This document shows positions 44,046-54,033 of a stretch of 64,000 nucleotides of DNA, in pieces. The notes under the pieces were generated by a model, which saw only the letters and a program-made list of their open reading frames with translations, did no database searches and was not told the origin of the DNA. Positions within the stretch are counted from its first letter, which is position 1; the number at the start of each line of letters is the position of its first letter. This DNA is from Rhizobiales bacterium 62-47 (GTDB taxonomy: Bacteria; Pseudomonadota; Alphaproteobacteria; Rhizobiales; Xanthobacteraceae), in NCBI GenBank assembly GCA_001899255.1, contig MKVX01000002.1, positions 248,001 to 312,000 of the forward strand, in the 5' to 3' direction. A program made the position numbers and the translations under genes.

Positions 44046-44924
44046 TTAGCTGCCCGCCTTTGCCGTCGCGGCAGCCCGCGCCACCGGCCGGAGGTTCACA
44101 TCATCGAGCAGCGAGGACGAGACCGACGGTACCTGCTGTCCCTCGGAAGCCTGCGCCACAGCGGCACGCGTCTTGCTGAAAATCGCCGCGGCACCAGTGG
44201 TCTGCGAATTCAGATTGTTGAGCAATTCCGTAACCAGCAGGCTGTTCTGCCCCTTGGTGTCATCGACCACCTTGCCCGGCGTCGCCGACGACAGGATCAA
44301 AGCATTATCCGGAGCATTGATCGGCGCCAGACCGTGGGAATAGGAGCGGAAGCGCCGCTCATACGGATTACGGCGCGAGGCATCAACCACCACCATCTTC
44401 GCCTGAGCGCCACGCTGCTTCATCATGCCGAGCACCGACTCGATGCTAGTGCCTTCATGGCGGACATCGGTTTCGTTCCAGATCGCGGCATCGACCGGGA
44501 TCATGTAGCTCTCGCGACCCGCCTGCACGCCATAGCCGGCGAAGAACAACATCACGATCGACTCGGGCCGGATCTTCGACTTCAGCCGCTCGACTGCCTG
44601 GCGCAGGTCGGCCTTGCTGGCATCCTCGACGGTATCGACATCGAAGCCATCGCGCCGTAGCGTCGTGCTCAGCGCCCGCGCATCGTTGATCGGCTGGCTG
44701 AGCGGCGTATTGGCATCGGGGTAATGGCTGTTGCCGATGACCAGCGCGATCTTGGCAGGACCGTTGGCCGCCGTCTCCGTAGCGGACATGGTGACCGATC
44801 GTGTCGCGTCGGCGCCGCGCTTGTACAGCGCGGCGTGCGCCCCGATAGCCAGCGACAGCGTGCCGGCAACGACTGCGAGCACCATGGCCGAACGCCGGGA
44901 AACGCGAAACTGCCGGATATCCAT
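44046..44924 (-). CDS. Catalytically dead caspase-like protein
   Basis: The 292-aa protein (start MDIRQFRVSRRSAMVLAVVA) has an N-terminal membrane or signal helix and a caspase-like domain at residues 56-250. The catalytic motifs read FFAGYG (Y131) and DASRRNPY (S183), so His and Cys are both lost, as in the 30787 protein. The two share RRNP(F/Y)ERRFRS(F/Y)S and GLAP. GAGGATTTGGTG precedes the ATG. It is convergent to the orphan adaptor gene. Confidence 0.83.
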   Translation of the reverse strand: MDIRQFRVSRRSAMVLAVVAGTLSLAIGAHAALYKRGADATRSVTMSATETAANGPAKIALVIGNSHYPDANTPLSQPINDARALSTTLRRDGFDVDTVEDASKADLRQAVERLKSKIRPESIVMLFFAGYGVQAGRESYMIPVDAAIWNETDVRHEGTSIESVLGMMKQRGAQAKMVVVDASRRNPYERRFRSYSHGLAPINAPDNALILSSATPGKVVDDTKGQNSLLVTELLNNLNSQTTGAAAIFSKTRAAVAQASEGQQVPSVSSSLLDDVNLRPVARAAATAKAGS

Positions 44925-45087
44925 CACCAAATCCTCATCGTCATCCTGTCGCGACATCGTCGGGTCGCGCCATAACTCGTATCGGTTTGAGGGTTGCGCA
45001 GGTCTTGCGGGCTAAATGTGCTCGATTTGCGGCACTGCAATATAACAAACTGTTACTGCACGCCACCAATCCGGGCAACCTTGACTT

Positions 45088-45336
45088 TCATTTATCGAAA
45101 ACCGCCTTGCAGGCTGCGCTCAGGCTCGACTTCTGCTTGCGCATACAAGCAGTTATGCCGTCGATGTTGGGAATCTCGCTGCTGCAGAGACGGAACGCAT
45201 CGGGGGTGCAGGCGATCCGCTGCTCGCTGGTGTAGGCATGGCTCGCCGAAGCGAACGCCGTCAGTGAAAATGCAACCGCCAGACCGCAGGCGACGGTGCG
45301 AAAGTTGATTTCGAACTTGCTGTTCTGCTTGGACAT
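45088..45336 (-). CDS. Small secreted cysteine-containing protein
   Basis: The 82-aa precursor has a signal peptide (VACGLAVAFSLTAFASASHA) and a mature part with four cysteines: CTPDAFRLCSSEIPNIDGITACMRKQKSSLSAAC. The spacing resembles the cysteine-rich repeat of eukaryotic Golgi apparatus protein 1, seen in many rhizobial secreted proteins. Function unknown. Confidence 0.7.
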   Translation of the reverse strand: MSKQNSKFEINFRTVACGLAVAFSLTAFASASHAYTSEQRIACTPDAFRLCSSEIPNIDGITACMRKQKSSLSAACKAVFDK

Positions 45337-45547
45337 GACGCTCTCCCGAAGGTTTGATCGACCGCTTGATCGACCGTTGTTCATGGGGCCAACAATGCCG
45401 CCAAACCCCGAACCCTTCAGTGACGTGCATCACATTTGAATTCTTCAACTATTCATGTAACTTTTCAATGACTTGGGCGTTACCTTCGACGGCCCTATAG
45501 GGATGGGCTTGGGCGACGGGCGCAGCACGAACGGGGAAAAGCTCTTT

Positions 45548-47287
45548 ATGGGTGTCCAGCACTTTGCCGGCGCAGCCTATCGCGCCCTGACGGCAACCAA
45601 GGATGGCCCCTCGCTCTATGACGTCTGCGATCCGCTCCTGCGAGACCACCGTGGCGGTGATGCCCATCTCGCGAAGTTCTACCGGACAGCTTTGAATAAT
45701 ATCGCCCTGCGGCCGTTGCTCCGGCGCGCGGGTCTTGCCGAGTTGCGGGACGAGACGCGGCTGATGCACCTGCGCAACGCGCTGATTCAGGCCCGCGACG
45801 CCGACAATCCGGATTGGTCGGCCGTTGGCCGACCGGTGGCAAGCCTGCTCGACACGCTGCAGTTGAATCATCCTCAGCCCAAGCCCATCGCACAGCCGAT
45901 CCGCATGCCCGCGATGACGGAGATAGAGGCCGCGATCCGGCTTTGCGGCAAGCACTTGCTGCGATCGTTCGGCAAGCATGGCTTCATTCCGACCTATGCC
46001 GCCTTCAATCTGATCGGCGATCCGGATGTGCGCGGTTTGGAATTTCTCTCCGCGCTCACCGGGCTCAATGCGCGCGGCTACAAGAACTCGACGTTGCTGT
46101 TCAATCTCGCGCGGGTCTTCATCGCACGATCTCCCGCGAGCCAACTGATCAATCCGCCCTGGCGCGGCATCGCCGAGCCGATGTGGGAACCGGTGCAGAT
46201 TCGCCACCGATCCGCCTACTACGATGCCTTCTTCACGGAGGCTTTGTTGAGTTATGTCGAGACGGGCCTCGCATCGGACGATGCCGTCGCGGCGCAAGAC
46301 GTCATCGCTGCGATGGTCAAGTTCTGCCTCGGGCCGAGCCGCGAGGCCGTACGCGCGCATGACGGCGGCATCGTCGACGTGATTTCCGCGCTAGCTCCGG
46401 CGCCGCACCCGCGCTTCAGCCGCTTCTTCGCACAGATCAAGCAGGATCTCGGTTTCGGCATCTACGTACCGGATTGCGACACCACCGCCTGTTCGTTTTC
46501 CGCCGCGACCCAAGCCGGCGCGAACGATGCGATCCTCGATCAACCTTTGGTCGATTTCTACGCCGGCTATCAGGTTGGCGACGGCAGCAACGAGCCGCTA
46601 GTGACCGTGCCGCTCAACGACAACATCGACTATGACGGCGGCATCGTCACTTGGATCGACAACCTGGCCGGCGAGCGACCCTATGGCAACGATCTCGACC
46701 CGACGCTCAATCTCGACGTGCTCGAGGTCAGTTTCCGCAATTGCGCCCGCTGGCGCATCGTCGAGACGCCGGCGCGGCTGGCGACGCTGCGACGAATCGT
46801 CGATTTCCAGCGCCGGCTGGTGGCCAGCGGTCACTTCGCCAATCCGCGCTCGCATATCTACTATCTGCCGGAACTCTACTGCGCCTATTTCGGCCGCTGC
46901 TACGCCGCCTTCATCGCGCTGCCGCCAGCCGCGCAGCGCGCCATCGATCCTGATGACGCCTTTGCCATCATGCGCGGCAAAGTGCTGGACTATGTGCGGG
47001 AAGAATTGATCGCAATCGAGATGAATCCATTCGATGCGGCGCTAGCGTTGATCGCACTCGGTCATCTCGGCGCCGAACCGGCGGCGTTCGCACCGGCGCT
47101 GCATTGCATCCTGCGCCAGTTGGGCGAGGGTGGCCGTCGCGGCCCCTTCAAGGCCTACGAATGGAACAAGATGAAAACGCCGACACGCATTCTCGTCGGC
47201 GGTCCGGAAGTCACCTCGGCCTTCGTGTTGATGGGTCTGGCTCTGGCGCGCCGCGCGATGCTGCAGCAGCGCTACGCGCCGCGATGA
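45548..47287 (+). CDS. Large hypothetical protein with a DxDTTA motif
   Basis: The roughly 579-aa protein has no signal peptide. The start used is ATG 45548 (MGVQHFAGAAYRALTA) with GGGGAAAA upstream; the frame extends to TTG 45473. Sequence is mostly alpha-helical with HYYD/YYLPELYCAYFGR-like aromatic patches. Residues 308-313 or so read PDCDTTACSFSAA, which resembles the DxDTTA/DxDD motif of class II terpene cyclases. This is the only cyclase hallmark I can see, so a cyclase-like alpha-alpha fold is a weak inference. No terpene-synthesis gene is adjacent. Confidence 0.72.
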   Translation: MGVQHFAGAAYRALTATKDGPSLYDVCDPLLRDHRGGDAHLAKFYRTALNNIALRPLLRRAGLAELRDETRLMHLRNALIQARDADNPDWSAVGRPVASLLDTLQLNHPQPKPIAQPIRMPAMTEIEAAIRLCGKHLLRSFGKHGFIPTYAAFNLIGDPDVRGLEFLSALTGLNARGYKNSTLLFNLARVFIARSPASQLINPPWRGIAEPMWEPVQIRHRSAYYDAFFTEALLSYVETGLASDDAVAAQDVIAAMVKFCLGPSREAVRAHDGGIVDVISALAPAPHPRFSRFFAQIKQDLGFGIYVPDCDTTACSFSAATQAGANDAILDQPLVDFYAGYQVGDGSNEPLVTVPLNDNIDYDGGIVTWIDNLAGERPYGNDLDPTLNLDVLEVSFRNCARWRIVETPARLATLRRIVDFQRRLVASGHFANPRSHIYYLPELYCAYFGRCYAAFIALPPAAQRAIDPDDAFAIMRGKVLDYVREELIAIEMNPFDAALALIALGHLGAEPAAFAPALHCILRQLGEGGRRGPFKAYEWNKMKTPTRILVGGPEVTSAFVLMGLALARRAMLQQRYAPR

Positions 47288-47465
47288 GACACGGCACCGT
47301 GATGAATACGACTGCACCGGTGGCTCGCGCCGCGGACGTCAACATGGCACCATCCTGCGAACGCCTGTTGCAAAACAGGCATGCTGCGCCAAACTGGCGG
47401 CACCGCCGATGACCGTGAAGCTCTCTGCATTCGTCTGCTTAACCCTCAATCGATGGCCCAGGTTG

Positions 47466-48197
47466 ATGTTCAAACGCATTTCCTTCGCCGCAGCGGCAAT
47501 TGCCCTGATGTGTGTAACCTCCGTGCACGCAGCCGACCTCACCGGCGTGCCGAAGATTCAGGATGGCGATGAGGTCAGTATCGGTAGCACGCGGATTCGC
47601 CTGATGGGCGTCGATGCTCCTGCATTGGAACAGCTTTGCCTCGATGCCAAGGGCGCTCACTGGAAGTGCGGCATCGCGGCGCGTGACGAACTGATCAAAC
47701 ACGTCGGCAAGAAACCCTGGACATGCCACACCGCACAACTGGATCGCCGCGGCCGATCGCTCGCCAAGTGCACGGTCGATGGCGAAGACATCCAGAAATG
47801 GATGGTGCAGAACGGCTGGGCGCTGTCGTTCGTGCGTTACTCGCACGCTTACGATAGCGACCAGAAAGCCGCGCAGGCCGCCAACGCCGGGCTCTGGCAG
47901 GGCGCTTTCATTGCACCGGCGGACTGGCGCATCCGCAACAAGAGCGCGCCGATCCTGGGTGCCGCCAAGCCCAAGGAGAATGTGCGGCGCATCCTGCTGG
48001 CCTCGGCTTCTGGCCCCGTTCCGCCCTCGCCTGCCTGCATGATCAAGGGCAACGTCAACCGCTCCGGCCACTGCATCTATCATCGGCCCACCAGTCGCTG
48101 GTACGCGCAGATCAAGATGAAGGTCAGCAAAGGCACGCGCTGGTTCTGCTCGGTCGAAGAGGCCGAGGCGGCCGGCTGCCGCGAAACCAGACGATGA
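47466..48197 (+). CDS. Exported thermonuclease-like nuclease
   Basis: The 243-aa protein has a signal peptide (ISFAAAAIALMCVTSVHAA) and an SNase-like domain (VPKIQDGDEVSIGSTRIRLMGVDAPALEQLC, then CHTAQLDRRGRSLAKCTVDGEDIQKWMVQNGWALSF). The Asp/Arg pattern follows the SNase fold, but the second half is divergent. A C-terminal extension has SGHCIYHRPTSRWYAQIKM. Start at 47466 places the signal peptide first. Confidence 0.83.
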   Translation: MFKRISFAAAAIALMCVTSVHAADLTGVPKIQDGDEVSIGSTRIRLMGVDAPALEQLCLDAKGAHWKCGIAARDELIKHVGKKPWTCHTAQLDRRGRSLAKCTVDGEDIQKWMVQNGWALSFVRYSHAYDSDQKAAQAANAGLWQGAFIAPADWRIRNKSAPILGAAKPKENVRRILLASASGPVPPSPACMIKGNVNRSGHCIYHRPTSRWYAQIKMKVSKGTRWFCSVEEAEAAGCRETRR

Positions 48198-48252
48198 CAT
48201 CGGCCGTCCGGCGTGCAAGCATTGCCTGCCTGATCCATTGGCGAGGGATGCG

Positions 48253-49092
48253 GTGGCTAACAGCAACGATGCGACGGCTCCTCGACCGCGACGAAACCAT
48301 CGTCGGCTGCGGCGCGCGGCGACCGTAACGCTGATCCTGCTGGGCATCTACGGCCTGACGGCCTACCTGCTGCTGCCGACGATCTGGACGCACTACGAAC
48401 ATCAGAAGCTGCTGGCCGGCGTTCCCATGGTCACGCGCACCGCGCAAGGCATTCCGGGCGATCCGATCAATGTCGGCCTGATCGGCGATCAGCAGGATAT
48501 CACCTGCGCGATGCAGGCCGCGGGCTGGTCGCCGGCGGCGGCGCTCTCGTTACGCTCGAGCATCGAGATTGCCGGCAGCGTGCTGTTGAATCGCTCGGAT
48601 CGTGACGCACCGGTCAGCAATCTCTATTATCTGGGCCGCCGCGAAGACCTCGCCTTTGAAAAGCAAGTCGGCAAAAGCGCGGACCAGCGTCATCACGTGC
48701 GGCTTTGGAAAGTTCTGACGCAGGGCGCCGAAGATCGGCCGGTCTGGCTCGGCGATGCAACCTTCGACCGGAGTGTCGGCGTCAGCCGCTATACCGGCGC
48801 GATCACGCACCACATCGCCGCCAACGTCGATGCGGAACGCGAACTGCTCGGTGGCGATCTCACTGCGGCCGGTATGATCACCGCGAAATATCAGGTGACT
48901 GGCGTCGGCCCCACCCTCACCGGGCGTAACGGCGAAGGCGATTCCTATTATACCGACGGCGAAGTGTGGATTTTCCGCCTGGTCAAGGATTGCCGGAAAA
49001 ACTCCGATCCGGTGGTCAGCCTTCCGAGTCCGCTGTCTACCGAGCTCAAGGACCAGATCTGGCGAACGATCGCATCTGCGCTCGGCAAATAG
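48253..49092 (+). CDS. LssY_C domain membrane protein
   Basis: The 279-aa protein has one N-terminal transmembrane helix (RAATVTLILLGIYGLTAYLLL) and an LssY C-terminal-type domain: PINVGLIGDQQDITCAMQAAGW, APVSNLYYLGRREDLAFEKQVG, RHHVRLWKV, WLGDATFDRSVGV and THHIAANVDAERELL. In larger LssY proteins this domain follows a PAP2-type phosphatase part, absent here. GTG at 48253 has AGGG six bases upstream. Function is unknown. Confidence 0.75.
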   Translation: MANSNDATAPRPRRNHRRLRRAATVTLILLGIYGLTAYLLLPTIWTHYEHQKLLAGVPMVTRTAQGIPGDPINVGLIGDQQDITCAMQAAGWSPAAALSLRSSIEIAGSVLLNRSDRDAPVSNLYYLGRREDLAFEKQVGKSADQRHHVRLWKVLTQGAEDRPVWLGDATFDRSVGVSRYTGAITHHIAANVDAERELLGGDLTAAGMITAKYQVTGVGPTLTGRNGEGDSYYTDGEVWIFRLVKDCRKNSDPVVSLPSPLSTELKDQIWRTIASALGK

Positions 49093-49210
49093 ACCACCCG
49101 GCACCCTTGCAGCACAGGGTGATCCGCAACGCCCGCATGTCGCCACAAGGCTTTGCTTTGCCGCAGCATCGTGCGAAACACACGGCGTTGCGACAACAAG
49201 GATCAACAAC

Positions 49211-50398
49211 ATGGCTCTTCGCGCAGGGCGGGAATTCCTGGCTATCCCCGGCCCGACCACGATGCCGGACGAGGTGTTGCGGGCGATGCACCGTCCGTCG
49301 CTGGACATCTATTCCGACACCATGGTGCAACTCACGGACGGCTTGCTGCGCGATCTCAGCCGCCTGTTTCGCACCAAGGGCCAATCCTACATCTATATCG
49401 CCAACGGCCACGGCGCCTGGGAAGCCGTCCTGAGCAACACGCTGTCGCGCGGCGACAAGATTCTGGCGCTGGAGAGCGGCCGCTTCGCCGTCGGCTGGGG
49501 CGAAGCGGCGGCGGCGATGGGGATCGACGTCGAAGTGCTTAAAGGCGACCTGCGGCGCGCGGTGCGTCCGTCTGAGGTTGAAGCGCGGCTGCGGCAGGAT
49601 ACCGATCGCAAGATCAAGATGATCCTGGTGGTGCAGGTCGACACTGCGTCCGGCGTCGTCAACGACATCGCGGCAATCGGCCAAGCCATCAAGGCCGCCG
49701 ATCACGATGCGCTGTACGTCGTCGATACAGTTGCGTCATTGGGCTGCATGCCGTTCGAGATGGATGACTGGGGTATCGACATTGCAATGTCTGGTTCGCA
49801 GAAGGGCCTGATGACACCGCCCGGCCTCGCCTTCGTCGCCGCCAACGATCGCGCCCGGCGCGTGCATCAGACCGCCGGACTGCGCACGCCGTATTGGGAC
49901 TGGACGCTGCGCGAAGGCAGCGAGCACTATCGCAAGTATTCCGGCACCGCGCCGGTTCATCTGCTCTACGCGCTGCGTCAGGCGCTCGACATGCTGTTCG
50001 AGGAAACGCTGGACAACTCCTTCCTGCGTCATCGCCTGCTGGCTCAAGCGGTGCGCCGCACTGTGGAAACATGGGCGCAAGGCGGCGTCATCGAGTTCAA
50101 CATCAGCGATCCCAGTGAGCGCTCCGACACGGTCACCACCATTCGCATGAACAACGGCCACGATCCCGCCGCGCTGCAGAACTATTGCAAGAACAAATGC
50201 GGCGTCGTGCTTGGCACCGGCATCGGCGCGCTCTCCGGCAAGGCTTTCCGCATTGCGCATATGGGACACATCAACGCGCCGATGGTGCTCGGCACACTCG
50301 GCGTCGTCGAGATGGGACTCGATGCGCTCGGCATTCCGCACGGCGCCGGCGCCCTCGAAGCCGCAATCAAACTCCTCAGCGACAACGTTCGCCCCTAG
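49211..50398 (+). CDS. Alanine/serine-glyoxylate aminotransferase family protein
   Basis: The 395-aa class V aminotransferase resembles AGXT/serine-glyoxylate enzymes. The N-terminus is REFLAIPGPTTMPDEVLRAM and the GHGAWEAVLSN loop follows. The PLP-binding Asp lies in VVDTVASLGC and the catalytic Lys in MSGSQKGLMTPPGLAF. HYRKYSGTAPVHLLYALRQAL and the late LSGKAFRIAHMGHINAPMVLG also fit. It interconverts glyoxylate with glycine and alanine or serine with hydroxypyruvate; the exact donor was not determined. It is followed closely by a peptidase gene. Confidence 0.9.
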   Translation: MALRAGREFLAIPGPTTMPDEVLRAMHRPSLDIYSDTMVQLTDGLLRDLSRLFRTKGQSYIYIANGHGAWEAVLSNTLSRGDKILALESGRFAVGWGEAAAAMGIDVEVLKGDLRRAVRPSEVEARLRQDTDRKIKMILVVQVDTASGVVNDIAAIGQAIKAADHDALYVVDTVASLGCMPFEMDDWGIDIAMSGSQKGLMTPPGLAFVAANDRARRVHQTAGLRTPYWDWTLREGSEHYRKYSGTAPVHLLYALRQALDMLFEETLDNSFLRHRLLAQAVRRTVETWAQGGVIEFNISDPSERSDTVTTIRMNNGHDPAALQNYCKNKCGVVLGTGIGALSGKAFRIAHMGHINAPMVLGTLGVVEMGLDALGIPHGAGALEAAIKLLSDNVRP

Positions 50399-50406
50399 GC
50401 GAGTAT

Positions 50407-52533
50407 ATGGACACCATGCAGACCAAACCTGTCAGCAACCCTTCACTCCCGCCGCGCGCCGAGAAGCGCCCGCATCGCTTCACCTTGCATGGCACCGAGA
50501 TCGTCGACGATTATGCCTGGCTCAAGGATGACAACTGGCAGGAGGTGCTGCGCGATCCGCAATTGCTGCAGCCGGATATCCGCGCCTACCTCGAAGCCGA
50601 GAACAGCTATACCGACAGCGTGCTCGGCAAGACTGCGGCGCTGCAGGCCAAACTCGTCACCGAGATGCGCGGCCGCATCAAGGAGGACGATTCCAGCGTC
50701 CCTTCGCCCGACGGCCCATATGCGTACCTGCACAAATTCCGCGAAGGCGGCCAGCACGAATTGATCGGCCGCATGCCGCGTGACGGCGGCGAGACGCAGA
50801 TCGTTCTCGATGGCGACGCCTTGGCCAAGACGTCGGACTATTTCAAGTTCGGCGGCGCGCGGCATTCGCCCGATCACAAACTCCACGCGTGGAGCGCCGA
50901 TCTGCGCGGCTCCGAATATTTCACCATTCGCGTCCGCGACTGGGCCACCGGCGAAGACCTCGCCGATGTCGTCGAGGAAACCGATGGCGGCGTGGTGTGG
51001 AGCGCCGACGCGCGATCGTTCTTCTACGTCAAGCTCGACGACAATCATCGTCCGATGCAGGTGCTTCGTCATCGCCTCGGCACCGCGCAGGCCGACGACA
51101 CGCTAGTCTACGAAGAGAAGGATACCGGCTGGTTCACCCACATTCATGAAAGCGCCAGCGGACGCTTTTGCGTGATCGCCGGCGGCGACCACGAAACATC
51201 CGAGCAACGGCTGATCGATCTCGCCGATCCCGAAGCCAAGCCGCGCCTCGTCGCCGCGCGCGAGATCGGCGTCCAATATTCCGTCGCGGACCGCGACGAC
51301 ACATTGTTCATTCTCACCAACGCCGACGGCGCGATCGATTTCAAGATCGTCACGGCGCCACTGGCCTCGCCTGCGCGTGACGCCTGGCGCGATCTGATTC
51401 CGCACCGTGCCGGAATCTACGTTCTCGATCTTGAACTCTACGCCAACCATCTGGTGCGGCTGGAACGCGCCAATGCTCTGCCTTCGATCCTCATTCGCGA
51501 CCTGACGAGCAACGACGAACATGCCATCGCCTTCGACGAGGCGGCTTATTCGCTCGATACCCTGGGCGGCTATGAATTCGACACCACCAGTTTGCGTTTC
51601 GCCTATTCGTCGATGACGACGCCATCCGAAGTCTACGACTACGACATGGCAAGCCGCGCCCGCACCTTGCGCAAGCGGCAAGAGGTTCCGTCCGGACATA
51701 ACCCGGCCGACTACGTGACGACGCGCATCATGGCGACTTCGCACGACGGCGCGCAGGTTCCGGTCTCCATCCTGCATCGCCGTGACCTGCCGCGCGACGG
51801 CAAGGCCCCGCTGCTACTCTACGGTTATGGGTCATATGGTCACGCCATGCCGGCGTCGTTCTCGACCAATCGGCTGTCGCTGGTCGACCGCGGCTTCGTC
51901 TACGCCATCGCGCACATTCGCGGTGGCGCTGACAAGGGATGGAGTTGGTATCTCGACGGCAAGCGTGAGAAAAAGACCAATACGTTCGACGATTTTGCTG
52001 CCGCTGCCCGCGCGCTGATCGCGGCGAATTACACCACGGCCAAACGTATCGTCGCCCACGGCGGCAGCGCCGGCGGCATGCTGATGGGCGCCGTCGCCAA
52101 TCGTGCCGGCGAGTTGTTCGCGGGCATCGTCGCCGAAGTGCCATTTGTCGACGTGCTCAACACCATGCGCGACGAAACGCTGCCGCTGACGCCGCCGGAA
52201 TGGCCCGAATGGGGCAACCCGATCACCGACGAGGCCGCGTTCCGCACCATCCTGTCCTACTCGCCCTATGACAACGTCGCGGCGAAAGACTATCCGGCGA
52301 TCCTCGCCATGGGCGGCCTCACCGATCCGCGCGTGACCTATTGGGAACCGGCGAAATGGGTGGCACGGCTGCGCGCGACGATGACTGGCGGCGGTCCGGT
52401 GCTGCTGCGGATCAATATGGGCGCTGGCCACGGCGGCGCATCCGGCCGCTTCAACCGGCTGGACGAGGTCGCCATCGTTTACGCTTTCGCGCTGTGGGCC
52501 ACCGGCCTAGCCGATGGGCCTGCAGTCGCTTGA
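50407..52533 (+). CDS. Prolyl oligopeptidase-family serine peptidase (protease II type)
   Basis: The 708-aa S9A protein begins 8 bp after the aminotransferase stop. An N-terminal beta-propeller covers roughly residues 70-420. The catalytic alpha/beta-hydrolase domain has [29 protein letters not shown] with the nucleophile Ser, a [13 protein letters not shown] Asp and [13 protein letters not shown] with the catalytic His. It cleaves short peptides after basic residues or proline; specificity was not determined. It has no signal peptide, so it is cytoplasmic. Confidence 0.92.
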   Translation: MDTMQTKPVSNPSLPPRAEKRPHRFTLHGTEIVDDYAWLKDDNWQEVLRDPQLLQPDIRAYLEAENSYTDSVLGKTAALQAKLVTEMRGRIKEDDSSVPSPDGPYAYLHKFREGGQHELIGRMPRDGGETQIVLDGDALAKTSDYFKFGGARHSPDHKLHAWSADLRGSEYFTIRVRDWATGEDLADVVEETDGGVVWSADARSFFYVKLDDNHRPMQVLRHRLGTAQADDTLVYEEKDTGWFTHIHESASGRFCVIAGGDHETSEQRLIDLADPEAKPRLVAAREIGVQYSVADRDDTLFILTNADGAIDFKIVTAPLASPARDAWRDLIPHRAGIYVLDLELYANHLVRLERANALPSILIRDLTSNDEHAIAFDEAAYSLDTLGGYEFDTTSLRFAYSSMTTPSEVYDYDMASRARTLRKRQEVPSGHNPADYVTTRIMATSHDGAQVPVSILHRRDLPRDGKAPLLLYGYGSYGHAMPASFSTNRLSLVDRGFVYAIAHIRGGADKGWSWYLDGKREKKTNTFDDFAAAARALIAANYTTAKRIVAHGGSAGGMLMGAVANRAGELFAGIVAEVPFVDVLNTMRDETLPLTPPEWPEWGNPITDEAAFRTILSYSPYDNVAAKDYPAILAMGGLTDPRVTYWEPAKWVARLRATMTGGGPVLLRINMGAGHGGASGRFNRLDEVAIVYAFALWATGLADGPAVA

Positions 52534-52616
52534 ATGATGATTCAACGTCGTGGCCAACGCTGCCGCTGCAGTGTATCAGGAGCGGCCCGAACCTACGCCA
52601 GACTACGGAAAACGAT

Positions 52617-53663
52617 GTGACCCAGCCAACGATCCGCAAACCGTTCATGGATGTGCTCTCCGGCCAGCGACAGGCTGTGCCGCCGATCTGGATGATGCGG
52701 CAGGCCGGGCGCTATCTTCCGGAGTATCGCGAACTGCGAGCCAAGGCAGGCGGCTTCCTCGATTTGTGTTTTACGCCGGAGTTCGCTGCCGAAGTGACGC
52801 TGCAGCCGATCCGCCGTTTCAAATTCGATGCTGCCATCATCTTCTCGGATATTCTGGTGGTGCCCTATGCGCTGGGCCGCTCGGTGCGGTTCGAAGCGGG
52901 CGAAGGTCCGCGGCTCGATCCGCTCGACACGCCGGACAAGATCGCGACGCTTGCCGCAGCGGCCGACGGCAGCAAGTTCGCGCCTGTCTACGAAGCATTG
53001 CGTCGCGTTCGTGCCGAACTCGATCAATCGATCGCGCTGATCGGCTTTTGCGGCGCGCCGTGGACCGTGGCCACTTACATGGTGGCGGGACAGGGCACGC
53101 CGGATCAAGCACCGGCACGCATGCTGGCCTATCGCCATCCCGACGCCTTCGCCCGCATCATCGATACTTTGGTCGAAAGCTCGATCACCTATCTCACCGG
53201 GCAACTCGCGGCGGGCGCCGACGTGCTGCAGATCTTCGACACGTGGGCCGGTGTGTTGCCGCCGCGCGAATTCGAGCGATGGTCGATCGAACCGACACGA
53301 CGCATCGTCGAAGGCGTGCGCAAGAAAGTTGCAGGTGCCAGGATCATCGGGTTTCCGCGCGGAGCTGGCGCCATGCTGCCTGCTTACGTCGAACGCACCG
53401 GGGTCGATGCCGTCAGCATTGACTGGGCGGCAGAGCCGACTTTGATCCGTGATCGCGTGCAGAACCGTGTTGCAGTGCAAGGCAATCTCGATCCGCTGGT
53501 GCTCATCGCAGGCGGCGCCGCACTCGATCGCGCTGTCGACGACGTGCTGGCCAACTATGCCGCTGGCCGACTGATCTTCAATCTTGGGCACGGCATTCAG
53601 CCTGAAACGCCGATTTCCCACGTGGAACAGATGATCCGGCGCGTACGCGATCGGCAACGCTAG
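52617..53663 (+). CDS. hemE: Uroporphyrinogen decarboxylase
   Basis: The 348-aa enzyme decarboxylates uroporphyrinogen III to coproporphyrinogen III in haem synthesis. Signature motifs are [17 protein letters not shown] near residue 22, [26 protein letters not shown] and ILFNLGHGI-like [16 protein letters not shown] near the end. GTG at 52617 gives the usual N-terminus; the longer open frame through the preceding peptidase tail is not real. It may stand alone. Confidence 0.97.
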   Translation: MTQPTIRKPFMDVLSGQRQAVPPIWMMRQAGRYLPEYRELRAKAGGFLDLCFTPEFAAEVTLQPIRRFKFDAAIIFSDILVVPYALGRSVRFEAGEGPRLDPLDTPDKIATLAAAADGSKFAPVYEALRRVRAELDQSIALIGFCGAPWTVATYMVAGQGTPDQAPARMLAYRHPDAFARIIDTLVESSITYLTGQLAAGADVLQIFDTWAGVLPPREFERWSIEPTRRIVEGVRKKVAGARIIGFPRGAGAMLPAYVERTGVDAVSIDWAAEPTLIRDRVQNRVAVQGNLDPLVLIAGGAALDRAVDDVLANYAAGRLIFNLGHGIQPETPISHVEQMIRRVRDRQR

Positions 53664-54033
53664 ACCGCGTTACTCCGGCGACCGAGACATGCATCGCGAC
53701 GATCGCCGCGTTGCATGCGCATATCGCCCTTCAAATCGTTAAGACTGTTCTGTCGATCGCGCACGAGCCTTTTGCAGCGCGATGCTGCGTAATTCAACGC
53801 GCATGCACCACGCAAGTAAATCCGTGATTTACATGCCTTATTAGCCGTTCTTCCAATATCGCGACGACGCGCTTTCGACCAAAGTGACATTGACAGAAAG
53901 CTCAAGGAACGAAACCAAAGAGACAGGGACCATGTGGCACGTCGGCATCGCCGACATGGCCTCACGGGCCTTTTGGTTTCAGGGCCGACTGCAATCGGTT
54001 GACGTCAACAAAGACACTTTCGGAGGACGACCA
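53664..54033. other. Long leader upstream of the ABC transporter substrate-binding gene
   Basis: A 370-bp region with no convincing gene. A TTGACA element lies near 53889. A short GGCC/GGCC stem with a following T-run is near 53960. An in-frame alternative start at 53884 exists but lacks the signal-peptide position. I cannot assign a function to the leader. Confidence 0.4.

Noticed and set aside
53884-54033. Extended N-terminus of the ABC substrate-binding protein starting at 53884
   Set aside because: It would place the twin-arginine signal 50 residues inside the protein. The ATG at 54034 has GGAGGACG upstream.
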